Below are positions 1 through 12,300 of a stretch of DNA of 64,000 bases, piece after piece (position 1 is the first letter of the stretch; each line of letters starts with the position of its first letter). The stretch covers positions 2,440,501 to 2,504,500 of the forward strand of contig OX359189.1 of the NCBI GenBank assembly GCA_947172415.1, written 5' to 3'. The notes beneath the pieces were generated by a model that saw only the letters and a list, made by a program, of their open reading frames with translations, made no database searches and was not told the origin of the DNA. The DNA comes from Chondrosia reniformis. Lineage: Eukaryota; Porifera; Demospongiae; Chondrillida; Chondrillidae. The position numbers were made by a program, and so were the translations under genes.

Positions 1-3000
1 CTTTCATTTCATCAATTCCAAGCACTTCATCTTGCTCTGCAGTTCTTTTATAATGAATGACCTTCATTTCAGGGTCTTCCTCTGGGGCATAAACATTCTA
101 ATACACCAAGTAAAAACAGGTAGACACTGCTTGAAATATATATCAATTATTAAACTTACTTGAATATAGCTATTGCCTGCAGGGTCATCAAGAATAAGAT
201 GAACATTGAAGGTTTTTCCATCTCTGACCTGAATATATAAACACAAATAACACATAATTCACTACAGATAACTTATTATGCAAGCTTTAGTGACCTTTGC
301 AAGTTTTTCAAGAAATTCCTTTAATTTTTTGTGATCACTTTGTGCATGTGCACTGTCTCCAAAGGCATACGGGAAAGAGGTCTTTAACTACAGCAACCAA
401 ATTACAGCATATTTAATTTTGTGTACAAATGGTTAGCTTATGGAGTAAACAGAACTCTATATTAACTGGTCTCATAAGTGGCCACAAGTAAGGCTTTGAT
501 GCCACCGGCTACCTGCTTTGTGACTTCATCCAACAGTCCTTCTACTGTGGTAAACCTTCCTCCCAAGGTTCCTGAAGTCACTTCAAAGTCCAATTCTGGT
601 ATTGAAAGTGTAGCTGTTTCTGCCTATTCACACACAGAGAGAGACCATAGAGTGGTTAGTACAGACACAAGTATGATTTGTAAGTAAACAGTGAGAAAAA
701 TTTCAGCATAAATTTATATCAAATATGTATAAGTTTACAATAAAACGATTACAAAAGTGGAGATACTATGTAACGGCTATGGTGGAGCTTATTAATGTGG
801 GGTAGTGTCTGCTGCAGTGTCTCTCTCTCTCTCTATTTTATCTAATATACCAGACTAGTTTTATTGTAGTAGTACTGAATAGCTGTATAAACACAAACCT
901 TTAGTATATCTCTTGAAAGATCGCTAATATCAGTCAAATGTAGTTCTATTCTGGTTCCCATTTCATTAATCCCAGTTCCAGATTTCACTTCATTAGATTT
1001 GAAGCCACAAGCATCACAGACAGTTGCCATAATAATGACTTCTTTGAAGTTTGGAATAGCTGTAGTCATGGGTTAAGTGCTATATACGTATTTGGGACAC
1101 ACCATTGGCTGAGTATAGATCTACATGCCTCCCCCCGCCCACTAAGACACTGAGGGGTATGTAACAGCTAGTGTATTCTGTACTTGTGCAGATGAATATT
1201 AGACTTGACATACATCTTGAAGGATACCAACTGGTTTCATTCTTGTTTCACAAGGAGATTGGCAATTCTCACAATTGGAAGGAAATGTCAAGATCTGCAG
1301 AGTGACAAGTGAGCATGTAGCTAAGCACGGAGAAGCATGGGAGTGAAGGAAGAAGGAAGATGGGAGAAGAAGGAAGATGAGAGAAGAAGGAAGATGGAAG
1401 AAGAAGGAAGATGGGAGAAGAAGGAAGATGGAAGAAGAAGGAAGATGGGAGAAGAAGGAAGATGGGAGAAGAAGGAAGATGGGAGAAGAAGGAAGATGGG
1501 AGAAGAATGAAGACGGGATCACATGTATGTACTGTTTGCACCTCATCTTTCTGAATGTCTCCAGTGGTCTCTTCTTCTGTTGACTCGCTCTGTGTCTCAG
1601 CCTAACAGAAGCATGCTTACATCACGGTTATGTTACAAATGCAAGAGGTAAGACTAATTAAGAAATTGGCCTGCATAGCTGCGGTGCACGAGAGGATTGC
1701 AACAACACTAACAGGCACTACTCCACACTGTATATCCTGCTGTAGAGTGCGCTTATAATGGTCAACTGCTAGCTGGGGATCCATATTGGGAACCGTAATG
1801 CTCTCTAAGAAGCTATTGCCACACGGATCATCAATAACCTGCAGTATAGCCAACCAAATGAATAATCTAACATTTTTCAACATGCTACATTAGAGTAAAG
1901 GCCTATAGGGAACTAAACCTAGTGAGAGCTTTGGATGAGTATACAAAATTTCTCTCCTTCTCTCTTTTCCACTGGGCCAAATGTACAGCTTGGACGCAGG
2001 CAGTTTAACTACTTTTATCCTCCAAAGAGTAACTTTAAAATTACAATTTGCAAAGCAACATATTAAATGCTTACGAAAATGAAGGATTTCTTAACTTCAA
2101 GCAAATTGCTTAGTTTCCCAATAAATTCGTCAATCTTCATAGCTGCATCTGGTTGCACAATCTACATGCATGGGATATATGGGCCAGAGGAGGATGAACC
2201 ACAAACAGGGGGCAGGGGGCAGGGGGGCAGGGGGTTGGGGGCAGGGGGTTGGGGGGCAGGTGGTTGGGGGGCAGGGGGCAGGGGGCAGGGGGCAGGGGGC
2301 AGGGGGGCAGGGGGCTGGGGGGCAGGGGGTTGGGGGGCAGGTGGTTGGGGGGCAGGGGGCAGGGGGGCAGGGGGCAGGGGGTTGGGGGCAGAGAGCAGTG
2401 GGGCAGGGGGGCAGGGGGTTGGGGGCAGGGGGTTGGGGGCAGGGGGCAGGGGGCAGGGGGGCAGGGGGTTGGGGGCAGGGGGTTGGGGGGCAGGTGGTTG
2501 GGGGGCAGGGGGCAGGGGGGCAGGGGGCAGGGGGTTGGGGGCAGAGAGCAGTGGGGCAGGGGGGCAGGGGGTTGGGGGCAGAGAGCAGTGGGGCAGGGGG
2601 GCAGGGGGTTGGGGGCAGAGAGCAGTGGGGCAGGGGGGCAGGGGGTTGGGGGCGGGGGACAGAGAGCAGGGGGGCGGGGGACAGAGGGGTAAATACCCCT
2701 CTAAATGAAACCCTGCATGCTTAAATATTTCAAAAGAAATGATTAGAGGGGACAAAGAGAGACCATGTCTGTTGAGATGAACATTTGCAACTCTAAAACA
2801 TTTCCACTGTGTGTGTATGTTAAACAAAGACTGCCTACCCTTCTTGCATCTTGGCTTTGTTGAAGTCCTTCAATGGCCTTTTCAACGAAGCCCTCTACGG
2901 TTGTGAGTGTCCCCTTTTGTGTGGAAGGCGGAATCTCAAACTCTAGATCAGGAATACTTATTGTTGCAGTGTTGGATTTCAATACCTGTCGATTCAAATC

Positions 3001-6000
3001 CTACAAAGAAGAACAATGGCTCACCCTTAATCCTTAATGATAGACATACGTAGGCTACATACACATGTATGGTTAACTGAATACTGTTGCAAGAAATAAA
3101 CACTAGAAACTTTAGTGTCTTGCAACCTGTACATTTTCAGGAGGGAGGGGAACTTAGCCCCCTTGAAAGTTTTATCCTTCATTGTGATATTTTCTTAACA
3201 ACTGTACAAGGATACTTAAGAATGGTACTGTCGCTCTCCCTCATTTCAGTACTAACTTTCAGTGTTTTAACTGTCAATTGGTACCTAACACCTTCATCTT
3301 GAATCCTTGATGCTGGCTCAACACCACTGTCGCTATAGTTACAGTGATCACATGAGAAGGAGGATACTATGATTTCACCAAACATTGGTATTTTGGTCAG
3401 CAGAAGACGAGTAAGACCCTGTAATTAATAGATGGAGAGAAACAGCATCAAATATGCATTACCAATGTGATTAAATGCCTAATTAGTTCCAGAGTCAATC
3501 ATGAGACATCACAGCTTTAAGATCGGCTTTAGATCTTAAAGTCCCCAAATTTTCATAGTTCCTATACTTTACTACTTTACTTGTACAACACTCCACAATG
3601 AACAACTAATACTTCATCAACCAGTGAACAGTAATGTTGGTAGATACTTGTTCCTAGTTACTTACACAGCCATAGACACACATACAGGAAAGGATCACTA
3701 ACTAGTTACTAATCATTACAAATATACGTATGTATAACAATTGAAATAATGCTCCTTAACTAAGACTGGGAGACTGGGAGACATCAGATTTGTGTCTAAG
3801 TTTGTACAATTACAATAATGAATTACATTCATAGGCACCCAAGTTCACTTTTACTAAAATAGTTGGTAAGAATTAACACAATAAGGTACAACATTACAAC
3901 TGTCCAATCAATTCATTACAGAGTACAGAAATAATAACCAATCAAATTGCTTATTCTGCAGCTGTTACAATTAGCTTGTAGAAAATGAAGCTTTTAGTAA
4001 TTGTTTCTCTAATTCTGTCTCTATTGAATGGAAGTAATTCACAAGAAGTGATTGAAGAAGCAGAAGGAGTGTGCTACAATCCTCTTTTAGCAGCTAATGG
4101 AGGTACTCTTAACTTTAAGGTGCAAGGCATACCAGGAGAAAAAGGAGAAAAGGGTGACAGAGGACCACAAGGGCCAGCAGGTCAAGGGCCCCCCGGCCCC
4201 CCCGGCCCCCCCGGCCCCCCCGGCCCCCCAGGACATACCAGTGACATAGAAGAGCTGAAGGAGACACTATATAAACACATTTTCTCAAAATTAAAGGCTG
4301 AGCTACTTCCTACTGTTGCTACAGCAGGCAACACAGAGGAGTCCCATACAAAGGTAACTGTACCCACTTCATGTGAAGAAATATACAAGGCTAACTCAAG
4401 TGCAACATCAGGAGAGTACTCTATAGCATACAAGCATGGCCATAAGCCCTCAGTGAAAGGACAGTCTACTAGTCTGGTGTACTGTGAAATGGAACAAACT
4501 CTATGTGACAAGAGAGGTGGGTGGACAAGAATAGGATACTTAAACACTACAGAACCGGGGTACACCTGTCCACATAACATGAAGAGATCTAGGAGTCCAG
4601 AACACTACTGTGTAAGGACTAACACAAGGGGATGTGCCACTTTCACTTACCCAACACATCGAATGACTTACACAGAAATGTGCGGTCGTGTAAAGGCCTT
4701 CCAGTTTGGGTCACCTGACGCATTTAGGAATGCTAAAGTAGGTCTAAATGGAGCATACGTTGATGGGGTTAGCATCACGTCAGCCACATCAATGGAACAC
4801 ATCTGGACACTGGCTGTCAGCCCGTCTACAAACTCAAAACTCAAGCTTGATACATGCCCCTGTCAGCGGGGTCAAGCCGCACCAGAGTTTGTGGGAGGCA
4901 ACTATTACTGTGACTCGGGTAATCCTAAACAGGATTGGGAGTACAAGCTTTACTCAAAGGAGCTTTGGAAATGTCCGACTGTACATGGCTGTTGCTCGAA
5001 CCCAAACATGCCCTGGTTTCAGAGAACTCTAGAACCTTCACGAGAAGATATCAAAGTTAGGGTATGCTTAAAGAATGCCCCAAATTATGAAGATCTGTAC
5101 ATCAATGAAATTGAACTATATGTTAGATAATATCCAGAAGAGAAAGCTTAATTGATGTACTCGTCTACAAGAGAATGTATTAAAGATACTGAAATTTATC
5201 ATCAAAACATTAATTAATGTATAGTACATAGTTTTAACTTATTAAATAATTAATGTACGTAGTATAAATGTCATAACTAGCTAATTTTAGATTTTATGCA
5301 AGTGTTTTCATGTCGTTTGCATATTACATTTATTGTAATTTGTCTTAGATCTAACATGACGCATGCTTAGGTTGAATGTAATAGCTGCTTCATAATTATT
5401 ACAACTCAAATATAAATAGCATGCAACATTGAATCAGGATGTATAAATGTTAACGTCACCAGGATGACATCACCTCCCTTCTCCCAGATACAATAACAGG
5501 ACACCACAACCGATAGCCTTACTACACCCCCATGGGTAAGATAGCCTTACTACAACCCCCCTGGGTAAGATAGTCTTACTACACCCCCCTGGGTAAGATA
5601 GTCTTACTACACCCCCCCTGGATAAGATAGCCTTATTACACCCCCCCCTGGGTAAGATAGTCTTACTACACCCCCATGGGTAAGATAGTCTTACTACACC
5701 CCCCCTGGGTAAGATAGTCTTACTACACCCCCATGGGTAAGATAGCCTTACTACACCCCCATGGGTAAGATAGCCTTACTACACCCCCATGGGTAAGATA
5801 GTCTTACTACACCCCCATGGGTAAGATAGCCTTACTACACCCCCATGGGTAAGATAGCCTTACTACACCCCCATGGGTAAGATAGCCTTACTACACCCCC
5901 ATGGGTAAGATAGTCTTACTACACCCCCATGGGTAAGATAGCCTTACTACACCACCATGGGTAAGATAGTCTTACTACACCACCATGGGTAAGATAACCT

Positions 6001-6190
6001 TTTTGTATTATTAGATAAGTCTACGAAAGTCTACAAGGACGACATTACTTACGTTCTGTTCGCAGTTTATACAGAGACTCTCTATTTCTGTAGTCTCTAA
6101 ATGTCCTTCCTTTACTTCACTCGCATTTAGTTCTCTAAAGAGCGGCTCTCTGATCTCTTGATCGTGATCAGTGCTTGGAACTGCAGCCAT
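1..6190 (-). CDS. ZPR1: ZPR1 zinc-finger protein, 12 exons in window, 3' end cut off
   Basis: ZPR1 in other eukaryotes binds eEF1A and has roles in growth-signal response and SMN/snRNP biology. Exons in transcript order: 6190-6053, 3418-3257, 3000-2839, 2161-2075, 1838-1713, 1601-1533, 1294-1228, 1059-899, 623-513, 381-295, 228-160 and 97 to the left edge. All joins keep frame with GT-AG borders. Both halves of the ZPR1 duplication are visible: zinc finger 1 (CINC...CDHC around [14 protein letters not shown]) with IDDPCGNSF, and zinc finger 2 (NCENCQ...CDACG with FKEVIIMAT) with LDDPAGNSY. The protein begins [11 protein letters not shown] and the last exon reads [13 protein letters not shown]; only the extreme C-terminus is missing. 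Introns 3 and 6 hold pyrimidine-rich minisatellites on the sense strand, and intron 1 holds an antisense collagen-like gene and a 28-bp minisatellite. Confidence 0.95.
1340..1515. repeat. 18-bp minisatellite in ZPR1 intron 6
   Basis: About ten tandem copies of an 18-base purine unit (plus strand GGAAGATGGGAGAAGAA with A/G variants). On the transcribed minus strand this is a continuous CT tract between the donor at about 1532 and the acceptor at 1295, so it extends the polypyrimidine tract of that intron. Frames stay open across it only because the period is a multiple of three; the flanking ZPR1 similarity places it in an intron. Confidence 0.9.
2205..2690. repeat. G-rich minisatellite in ZPR1 intron 3
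   Basis: Nearly 490 bp of nested GGGGGCAGGGGGTTGGG-type units, with four occurrences of an AGAGAGCAGTGGGGCAG variant towards the right end. The plus strand has dense runs of four to six G and could form G-quadruplexes; the transcribed strand is C/T-rich and ends about 45 bp before the splice acceptor at 2162. Long Gly- or Pro-rich open frames here are by-products of the repeat. Confidence 0.92.
3985..5130 (+). CDS. Secreted collagen-like protein with cysteine-rich C-terminal domain, single exon
   Basis: 381 aa. A signal peptide (residues 1 to about 19, [14 protein letters not shown]) is followed by a short N-terminal stretch, a Gly-X-Y collagen segment of about 12 triplets with one interruption ([13 protein letters not shown], then [15 protein letters not shown]), a short helical linker suited to trimerisation, and a large C-terminal domain with about 17 cysteines. 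The C-terminal domain starts SCEEIYKAN, contains VYCEMEQ and [10 protein letters not shown] like fibrinogen-related lectins, and ends with a CPC...CC...PWF...VRVC pattern that I associate with uncharacterised secreted proteins of cnidarians and sponges. It has no introns, stops just past ELYVR, and lies wholly inside ZPR1 intron 1 on the opposite strand. It may be a structural matrix protein or a collagenous lectin; the ligand is unknown. Confidence 0.85.
   Translation: MKLLVIVSLILSLLNGSNSQEVIEEAEGVCYNPLLAANGGTLNFKVQGIPGEKGEKGDRGPQGPAGQGPPGPPGPPGPPGPPGHTSDIEELKETLYKHIFSKLKAELLPTVATAGNTEESHTKVTVPTSCEEIYKANSSATSGEYSIAYKHGHKPSVKGQSTSLVYCEMEQTLCDKRGGWTRIGYLNTTEPGYTCPHNMKRSRSPEHYCVRTNTRGCATFTYPTHRMTYTEMCGRVKAFQFGSPDAFRNAKVGLNGAYVDGVSITSATSMEHIWTLAVSPSTNSKLKLDTCPCQRGQAAPEFVGGNYYCDSGNPKQDWEYKLYSKELWKCPTVHGCCSNPNMPWFQRTLEPSREDIKVRVCLKNAPNYEDLYINEIELYVR
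5131..5514. other. 3' flank of the collagen-like gene, no further gene seen
   Basis: AT-rich stretch with likely polyadenylation context (TATTAAAGATAC shortly after the stop; AATAAT motifs). No coding exon or structured repeat is apparent before the 28-bp minisatellite. Confidence 0.5.
5515..6000. repeat. 28-bp minisatellite carrying a splice-donor-like motif
   Basis: About 17 copies of a 28-bp unit, consensus GTAAGATAGCCTTACTACAC plus CCCCATGG. Each unit holds an inverted repeat (GTAAGA...TCTTAC, best in the 'gtc' variant) and, on the plus strand, a strong 5' splice-site match (ATGG/GTAAGAT). It lies in ZPR1 intron 1, close to ZPR1 exon 1, antisense to that gene. Confidence 0.92.
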
Positions 6191-6309
6191 TTTGTGCAGG
6201 AACTGTCACGTGGTAACATTCTTGCACAAGAGCTGAGTCATTGGATTAAAAGTTCGAGGAAAGTCAAGTCTTGTAAACTTAGCTTGTTGGATTTGTGTGT
6301 TTGGATGAG
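6191..6309. promoter_or_regulatory. Divergent promoter between ZPR1 and the SPFH-like gene
   Basis: Only 119 bp separate the two start codons on opposite strands. The stretch contains TGTCACGTGGTAAC (an E-box CACGTG) and GAGCTGAGTCATTGG (an AP-1-like TGAGTCA) and no clear TATA box. A shared bidirectional promoter is the simplest reading; the boundaries are set only by the start codons. Confidence 0.6.
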
Positions 6310-9300
6310 ATGCCGTATAAAGTAATCAAAGAAGGGGAACGTGCGCTCATTACCAGTCCGAGTGGAGACTCAAGGATTGTCAATGGACCCCGAAGGGTGA
6401 GAATGCAGCTAGTAATGTAATATAGAGATTTGGTAGTATGAATATGCTTATTTTAAGATTCTTTATCGCTGCGAAAGCTTTATAACGTAGTTGTAAATTG
6501 AACTCGCAATAAACGTCAAGTACGTAACCTCTGCTTTAATTTATTCATTGCTTTCAGTTATGTATACGTATGCTCAGTATAGGTAATATTATATATGCTC
6601 AGTATAGGTAATATTATATATGCTCAGTATAGGTAATATTATATATGCTCAGTATAGGTAATATTATATATGCTCAGTATAGGTAATATTATATATGCTC
6701 AGTATAGGTAATATTATATATGCTCAGTATAGGTAATATTATATATGCTCAGTATAGGTAATATTATATATGCTCAGTATAGGTAATATTATATATGCTC
6801 AGTATAGGTAATATTATATATGCTCAGTATAGGTAATATTATATATGCTCAGTATAGGTAATATTATATATGCTCAGTATAGGTAATATTATATATGCTC
6901 AGTATAGGTAATATTATATATGCTCAGTATAGGTAATATTATATATGCTCAGTATAGGTAATATTATATATGCTCAGTATAGGTAATATTATATATGCTC
7001 AGTATAGGTAATATTGTTATGATTTAGGTAATTAGGTAATAATCTTGTATATGCTCAGTATTTAATTATGTTATGATTTAGGTAATTACACTGTACAATT
7101 GTACTGTAATTTACTGATTGTCCCTTTTGTGAATGTTTTTCATTTTGTACGTCATTAGATCTATCTGTTCAATGAACGTATCCAGTACCTCAATCGTTAC
7201 ACTGCACGGCCAGACCAGTATCTAGTGGTTAAGGATAACAATGGTCAAATTGAACATGCACCTGGGTGAGAATTACATGCAGTAGTGTTTATAAACATAC
7301 GCCTGGGTGAGGATTAGATGCAGTAGTGTTTATAAACATGCACCTGGGTGAGGATTAGATGCAGTAGTGTTTAGAAACATGCACCTGGGTGAGGATTAGA
7401 TGCGGTAGTGTTTATAAACATGCACCTGGGTGAGGATTACATGCAGTAGTGTTTATAAACATGCACCTGGGTGAGGATTACATGCAGTAGTGTTTATAAA
7501 CATGCACCTGGGTGAGGATTAGATGCAGTAGTGTTTATAAACATGCACCTGGGTGAGGATTAGATGCAGTAGTGTTTATAAACATGCACCTGGGTGAGGA
7601 TTAGATGCAGTAGTGTTTAGAAACATGCACCTGGGTGAGGATTAGATGCGGTAGTGTTTATAAACATGCACCTGGGTGAGGATTACATGCAGTAGTGTTT
7701 ATAAACATGCACCTGGGTGAGGATTACATGCAGTAGTGTTTATAAACATGCACCTGGGTGAGAATTACATGCAGTAGCATTTTTTGGCACATATAAATTC
7801 CTATTACCAGGGCTGCATCCTACATATGTACCATATGCCATATAAGTATAACTTTCCGTAGTAGTGAGGTGTAACTCATTAGTGTCATTCAGCTGATGAA
7901 GATCTACGGACTGAAACGTCCTGAAATAATTGTTTTGCGCTAGTTTGCAAAAGTCATCATCTAGTTTGAAATATAAGGAACATAATAATGATCCTTCATT
8001 CTATCACCATATTAGTGTGCAAGCAAATTCATTTGTGATTTCTAATCACATTTTTAGTTCATTTTCAATAATTCAACTCAAGTCTATAATCATATTTATT
8101 TCCCATCCAATTGAACCTGTAAATCATATTTATTCCCCATCCAAGTACATCCTTATCCTTATTTACATTGGATGCCTTAGTAGTAGCTATTCAGCTAGTA
8201 GCCTCCCAATTAAAATTCAACTCAATAATTAAGATTAAAGTCATTTGGACCGTTATACTAAAAATGGTTAATACTAATATGTTTGGGAGTGAAACTACTA
8301 TAAATCACCATTCTGATATTTGTAGTACAGTGACAATTGTGTTTAAATCAGATATATCATGATTTTTTTGTAGACCCTGTGAGAGGTTTTTTAACCCGAT
8401 AGAGTATGACTATATAAGAGTACAAAACTGCATCAAACTGGATAGCAACCACATGATTGTGGTATACAAGCAATTGCAGGAGCATATAGAAAGGAGAATC
8501 ATAAGCGGGCCCTGCCTATTCACACCTGGCCCTAATGAGTGGTGAGTTGCTGGGGTCTCCCGGGCATAACTCAATTAAGTTGTACTCACATCTGCAGAGG
8601 GTTCTGCATGGCTTCTATAGTATGTGTTGTGGTTTCAATATTGTGAAGGGTACAGACTTAAAAGCCAGACAGAATACTCTTGATGAAAAGGAGTTACATT
8701 TACACAAAGGCCATGATTACTTTATTTATATTTCATCCATGACCTTTCCTTTGCCTATTCTGTAAAAAGCCTATAGGGGAACTAAACCTGATGAAGATAC
8801 AGGAGTCTTTTCTTTCTTCTTTTCCTTTCTTTCATCTTCTCCATTGGACCAGACAGCTGTTTCTGGGAATTCCACCCTTCATCAGTGATCCTGGGAGTCT
8901 TTGTCTTTATCTTTATCTTTATCTTGGTCTTCTTTGTGAATATGTACACACACATCTATTTTGCAAATTGTGGCATTGGGGAAGCTTAATTTAACTAGGC
9001 TTTTTTATTGTTCTTTATAATTTTGAGAATACTTGTGGATACAGAATCATTAGGACTATTACTGTAAAGCCCAACAAGTGGCCGAGTAATTGAGCAGTGT
9101 GTGGCAGCCCTGTGAGTTTCTTATTGTTTGTTTCCATTTTGGATCACTTGATGGGGATCACTAGTTGGCATTGGGACTTGGGACTTTGGTCCTCCTGCAA
9201 AGAGAAGACTTTGGTCCCCCTGCAAAGAGAAGTCTTTGGTCCCCCTGCAAAGAGAAGACTTTGGTCCCCCTGCAAAGAGAAGACTTTGGTCCCCCTGCAA

Positions 9301-12300
9301 AGAGAAGACTTTGGTCCCCCTGCAAAGAGAAGTCTTTGGTCCCCCTGCAAAGAGAAGACTTTGGTCCCCCTTCAAAGAGAAGACTTTGGTCCCCCTGCAA
9401 AGAGAAGACTTTGGTCCCCCTACAAAGAGAAGACTTTGGTCCCCCTTCAAAGAGAAGACTTTGGTCCCCCTGCAAAGAGAAGACTTTGGTCCCCCTACAA
9501 AGAGAAGACTTTGGTCCCCCTGCAAAGAGAAGACTTTGGTCCCCCTGCAAAGAGAAGACTTTGGTCCCCCTGCAAAGAGAAGACTTTAGTCTCCCTGCAA
9601 AGAGAGGCTGGTTTGGCATATTATTATTTTTAGTGATTAACCACAATATATTGTGGTCTTGTAGAGGCATTGCACAATCAAGTTCCCCACTGCTATGTGA
9701 ATAGAATAATATGGGGACCAATGGCTAGTACATCTGCAAAAAGTATCAAAACTAGACAGTGATTATGATTATGCATGTGATAAGGCTAATCATACAGAAG
9801 TTGCATATATACCGAAATTTAAGTAACTTAACCATACACTTCTGTGTTTGGGCGCACCAAGCTGAAGTAGGAATGGTGCGCCAAAACACAAAAGTGTATC
9901 TATTTAATATGTGATGTATTGTTGCTATATATATATAGGCTTCATGAGTTTATCTGGCATGGCAGCGATGGTGACCAGCATGATGGCAAATGGAAACCAA
10001 AAGGGGACAGATTCACTATGTTGAGATATGTACCAGGATACATGTACTACAATGTACGTAAGTTTTCAAAAGGTTGACTTGTGCTATTCTTTTGTATATC
10101 CTAGAGCTAGTACCACATATCTAGTATTCATATACAGTTACTGTATTAAAAACTACATACATATGCTATTATTTATACTTTTGTGAATCTCATTTTGCAT
10201 GTAAAGAAAGTGCAAAAAGTTTCAATTTGTGCAAGTTATCTTTGAGATGGTTCATCTTTAGTCTTTAGACATTAAAAAACTAAAGATGAGCCATCTCAAA
10301 GATACGCTTGGCACAGTTAAGAGAAATCCCAATCATCTAATCTACAGTTTAGTTAGGAGAACTATGATAGAGATATCAGGTTATTGTTTAGTTGAAACCT
10401 GAATCAATTCAATGAAATTCTTAATGAACAATGCAAGTAATTATTTTAAGATGAGAAGTACATTTGAAAGACTCACAATAGATCAAGAAGACAGATATTC
10501 CTAGAGTCAATGTGATGAAGGGTGGAATTCCCAGAAACAGCTGTCTGGCCCAGTGGAGAAATAAGAAGGAGACAAGTATCCTCATCCAAAGCTCTCACTT
10601 CCCTATAGGCCTTTACTCTAAAGTAGATGTAGCATATAAGAAAGATGGTGTGTTAGATTATTCATTTATCACTTGGTATTGTGCTATGCATGTACATACT
10701 TACAGTCTAATTTACGCTTGTCTGCTGAAATGGGTTGTCAGACTGTGTCTCATATGTTTGTGTATATGTTTGTGTATAGGTGAGAGATGTGCGTACAAAT
10801 GATGATACTTTGATAGCAGTGAAACTTATGATGTTTTATGAATTAAAAGATGTTGAGACAATGGTAAGTGCACATAGGTATGTGTGTACCAGAATTTGAG
10901 ATCTTATTGTAGAATCAGTATTAACTACGTATATGCAACACTTCTTTAGCCATTGCTATGGTTGTGGTTGTCGTTATCTCTTTGCAGCTAAACTTCACAC
11001 ATGATCCAATAGCAGACTTCTTGAAGTAAGTTACTGTAGATGCAGTGTTGTGGTATACAAATATACAGTAAAAGTCAATTAGTATGTACCGGGGATAATA
11101 ATACACTAAGCTAAAGCTGCATTAAAAAAGGGGACTTAAAATCAAAAGCTCTTAAGCTCAGATGTTTCATCAGCTAAGCATAAAGCTGTATTGGTGTACA
11201 TCTGTACACTATCACAGGATCTAAACCAATTTTACATTGAAATAGAGAGCTGGCAAGTAGATCTATTTTGCAGAGAAACAAACAGACTCACCATGCATAC
11301 ATCTTCCATGATTTACAATTGTATCAAAGATTCATCATGCTTAGGTAGATGTGTTATATGGATTTGTTTTCTCTAGTGCTGTTAACTCAGATATTGTGGC
11401 ATTTGCCTCAAAGCTAACATATGAAGAATTTCTGCAACAAACAGAGCAATTGAGCAAACTTGACTCTTATCCTCAACTCGTATCCAGAGCACAAAGAATT
11501 GGCTACAACATTGCCAAAGTGGTGTATAGAGGTTACAATGCTCCAGCTGCTCTCCAGAAATCTCACAATGAGGCCATCACTAGTCGTACTCAACTGAGAT
11601 TGAAGGCTGAGGAAGAGGAGATGGAACAGAATCTGGTTGAGCTCAAACTGAAGAGGAAGCACGCCCGAGCCAAATTAGGTCAGCCACTCTTTATTTTACA
11701 TCATCACGTTAATCATACTGATAGCCAGTCATAACCCTTGACCTCTTTAAGTATCTTTGAGGAGGTCCATCTTTAGCCTTTTGAGCAGTTAGAGACGCAG
11801 TTTGTTTCTTTAGAATTGGACATTTTGACACTGGGGGTTTTCTTCAGATAACTTTGGCACAGTTAGACAAAGCAGTTTAGTAGAGGAGCAAGTGGCAGAT
11901 TAGGGGACCACACCTAATTACGCATAAAGAATTGGATGGTAGGGATTTCGTCTACTTCCATGTCATATGTATGTGTGTATGTAGCACGTGACTTGGAGTC
12001 TACGAGACAGGAGAATAAGCAGAAATTGGAGCTAATGAGGAGGGAGCACGAACTGGAGGTCACTCAACTAACTCACTTGAGTCAGCTGCGGAAGGAGGAA
12101 CTAGAGGTACATGTTTAAAGGGCGAAACCACACATTATTCTACTTACTTTCCAAAAATCAGATCACTTTTGTATAATCCTAACCATGATCTTACAAGTGA
12201 GGTACTACTACTGCATGTATTTTAGATTTGAGACTTAGTAAATGAAATGGTAAACTATCAGTTGTCTCCAATATACAATGATTGCTTTATTATTATATAA

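Noticed and set aside
2067-2827. Long Gly-rich and Pro-rich open frames on both strands
   Set aside because: They are translations of the G-rich minisatellite inside ZPR1 intron 3; flanking ZPR1 exons on the minus strand account for the region.
5515-7770. Possible CRISPR-like arrays
   Set aside because: Units are head-to-tail tandem repeats without unique spacers, in an intron-containing eukaryotic sequence.
9097-9721. Several repeat-containing open frames with a 25-residue period
   Set aside because: Frame openness follows from the 25-bp repeat; the region lies between SPFH exons 3 and 4.
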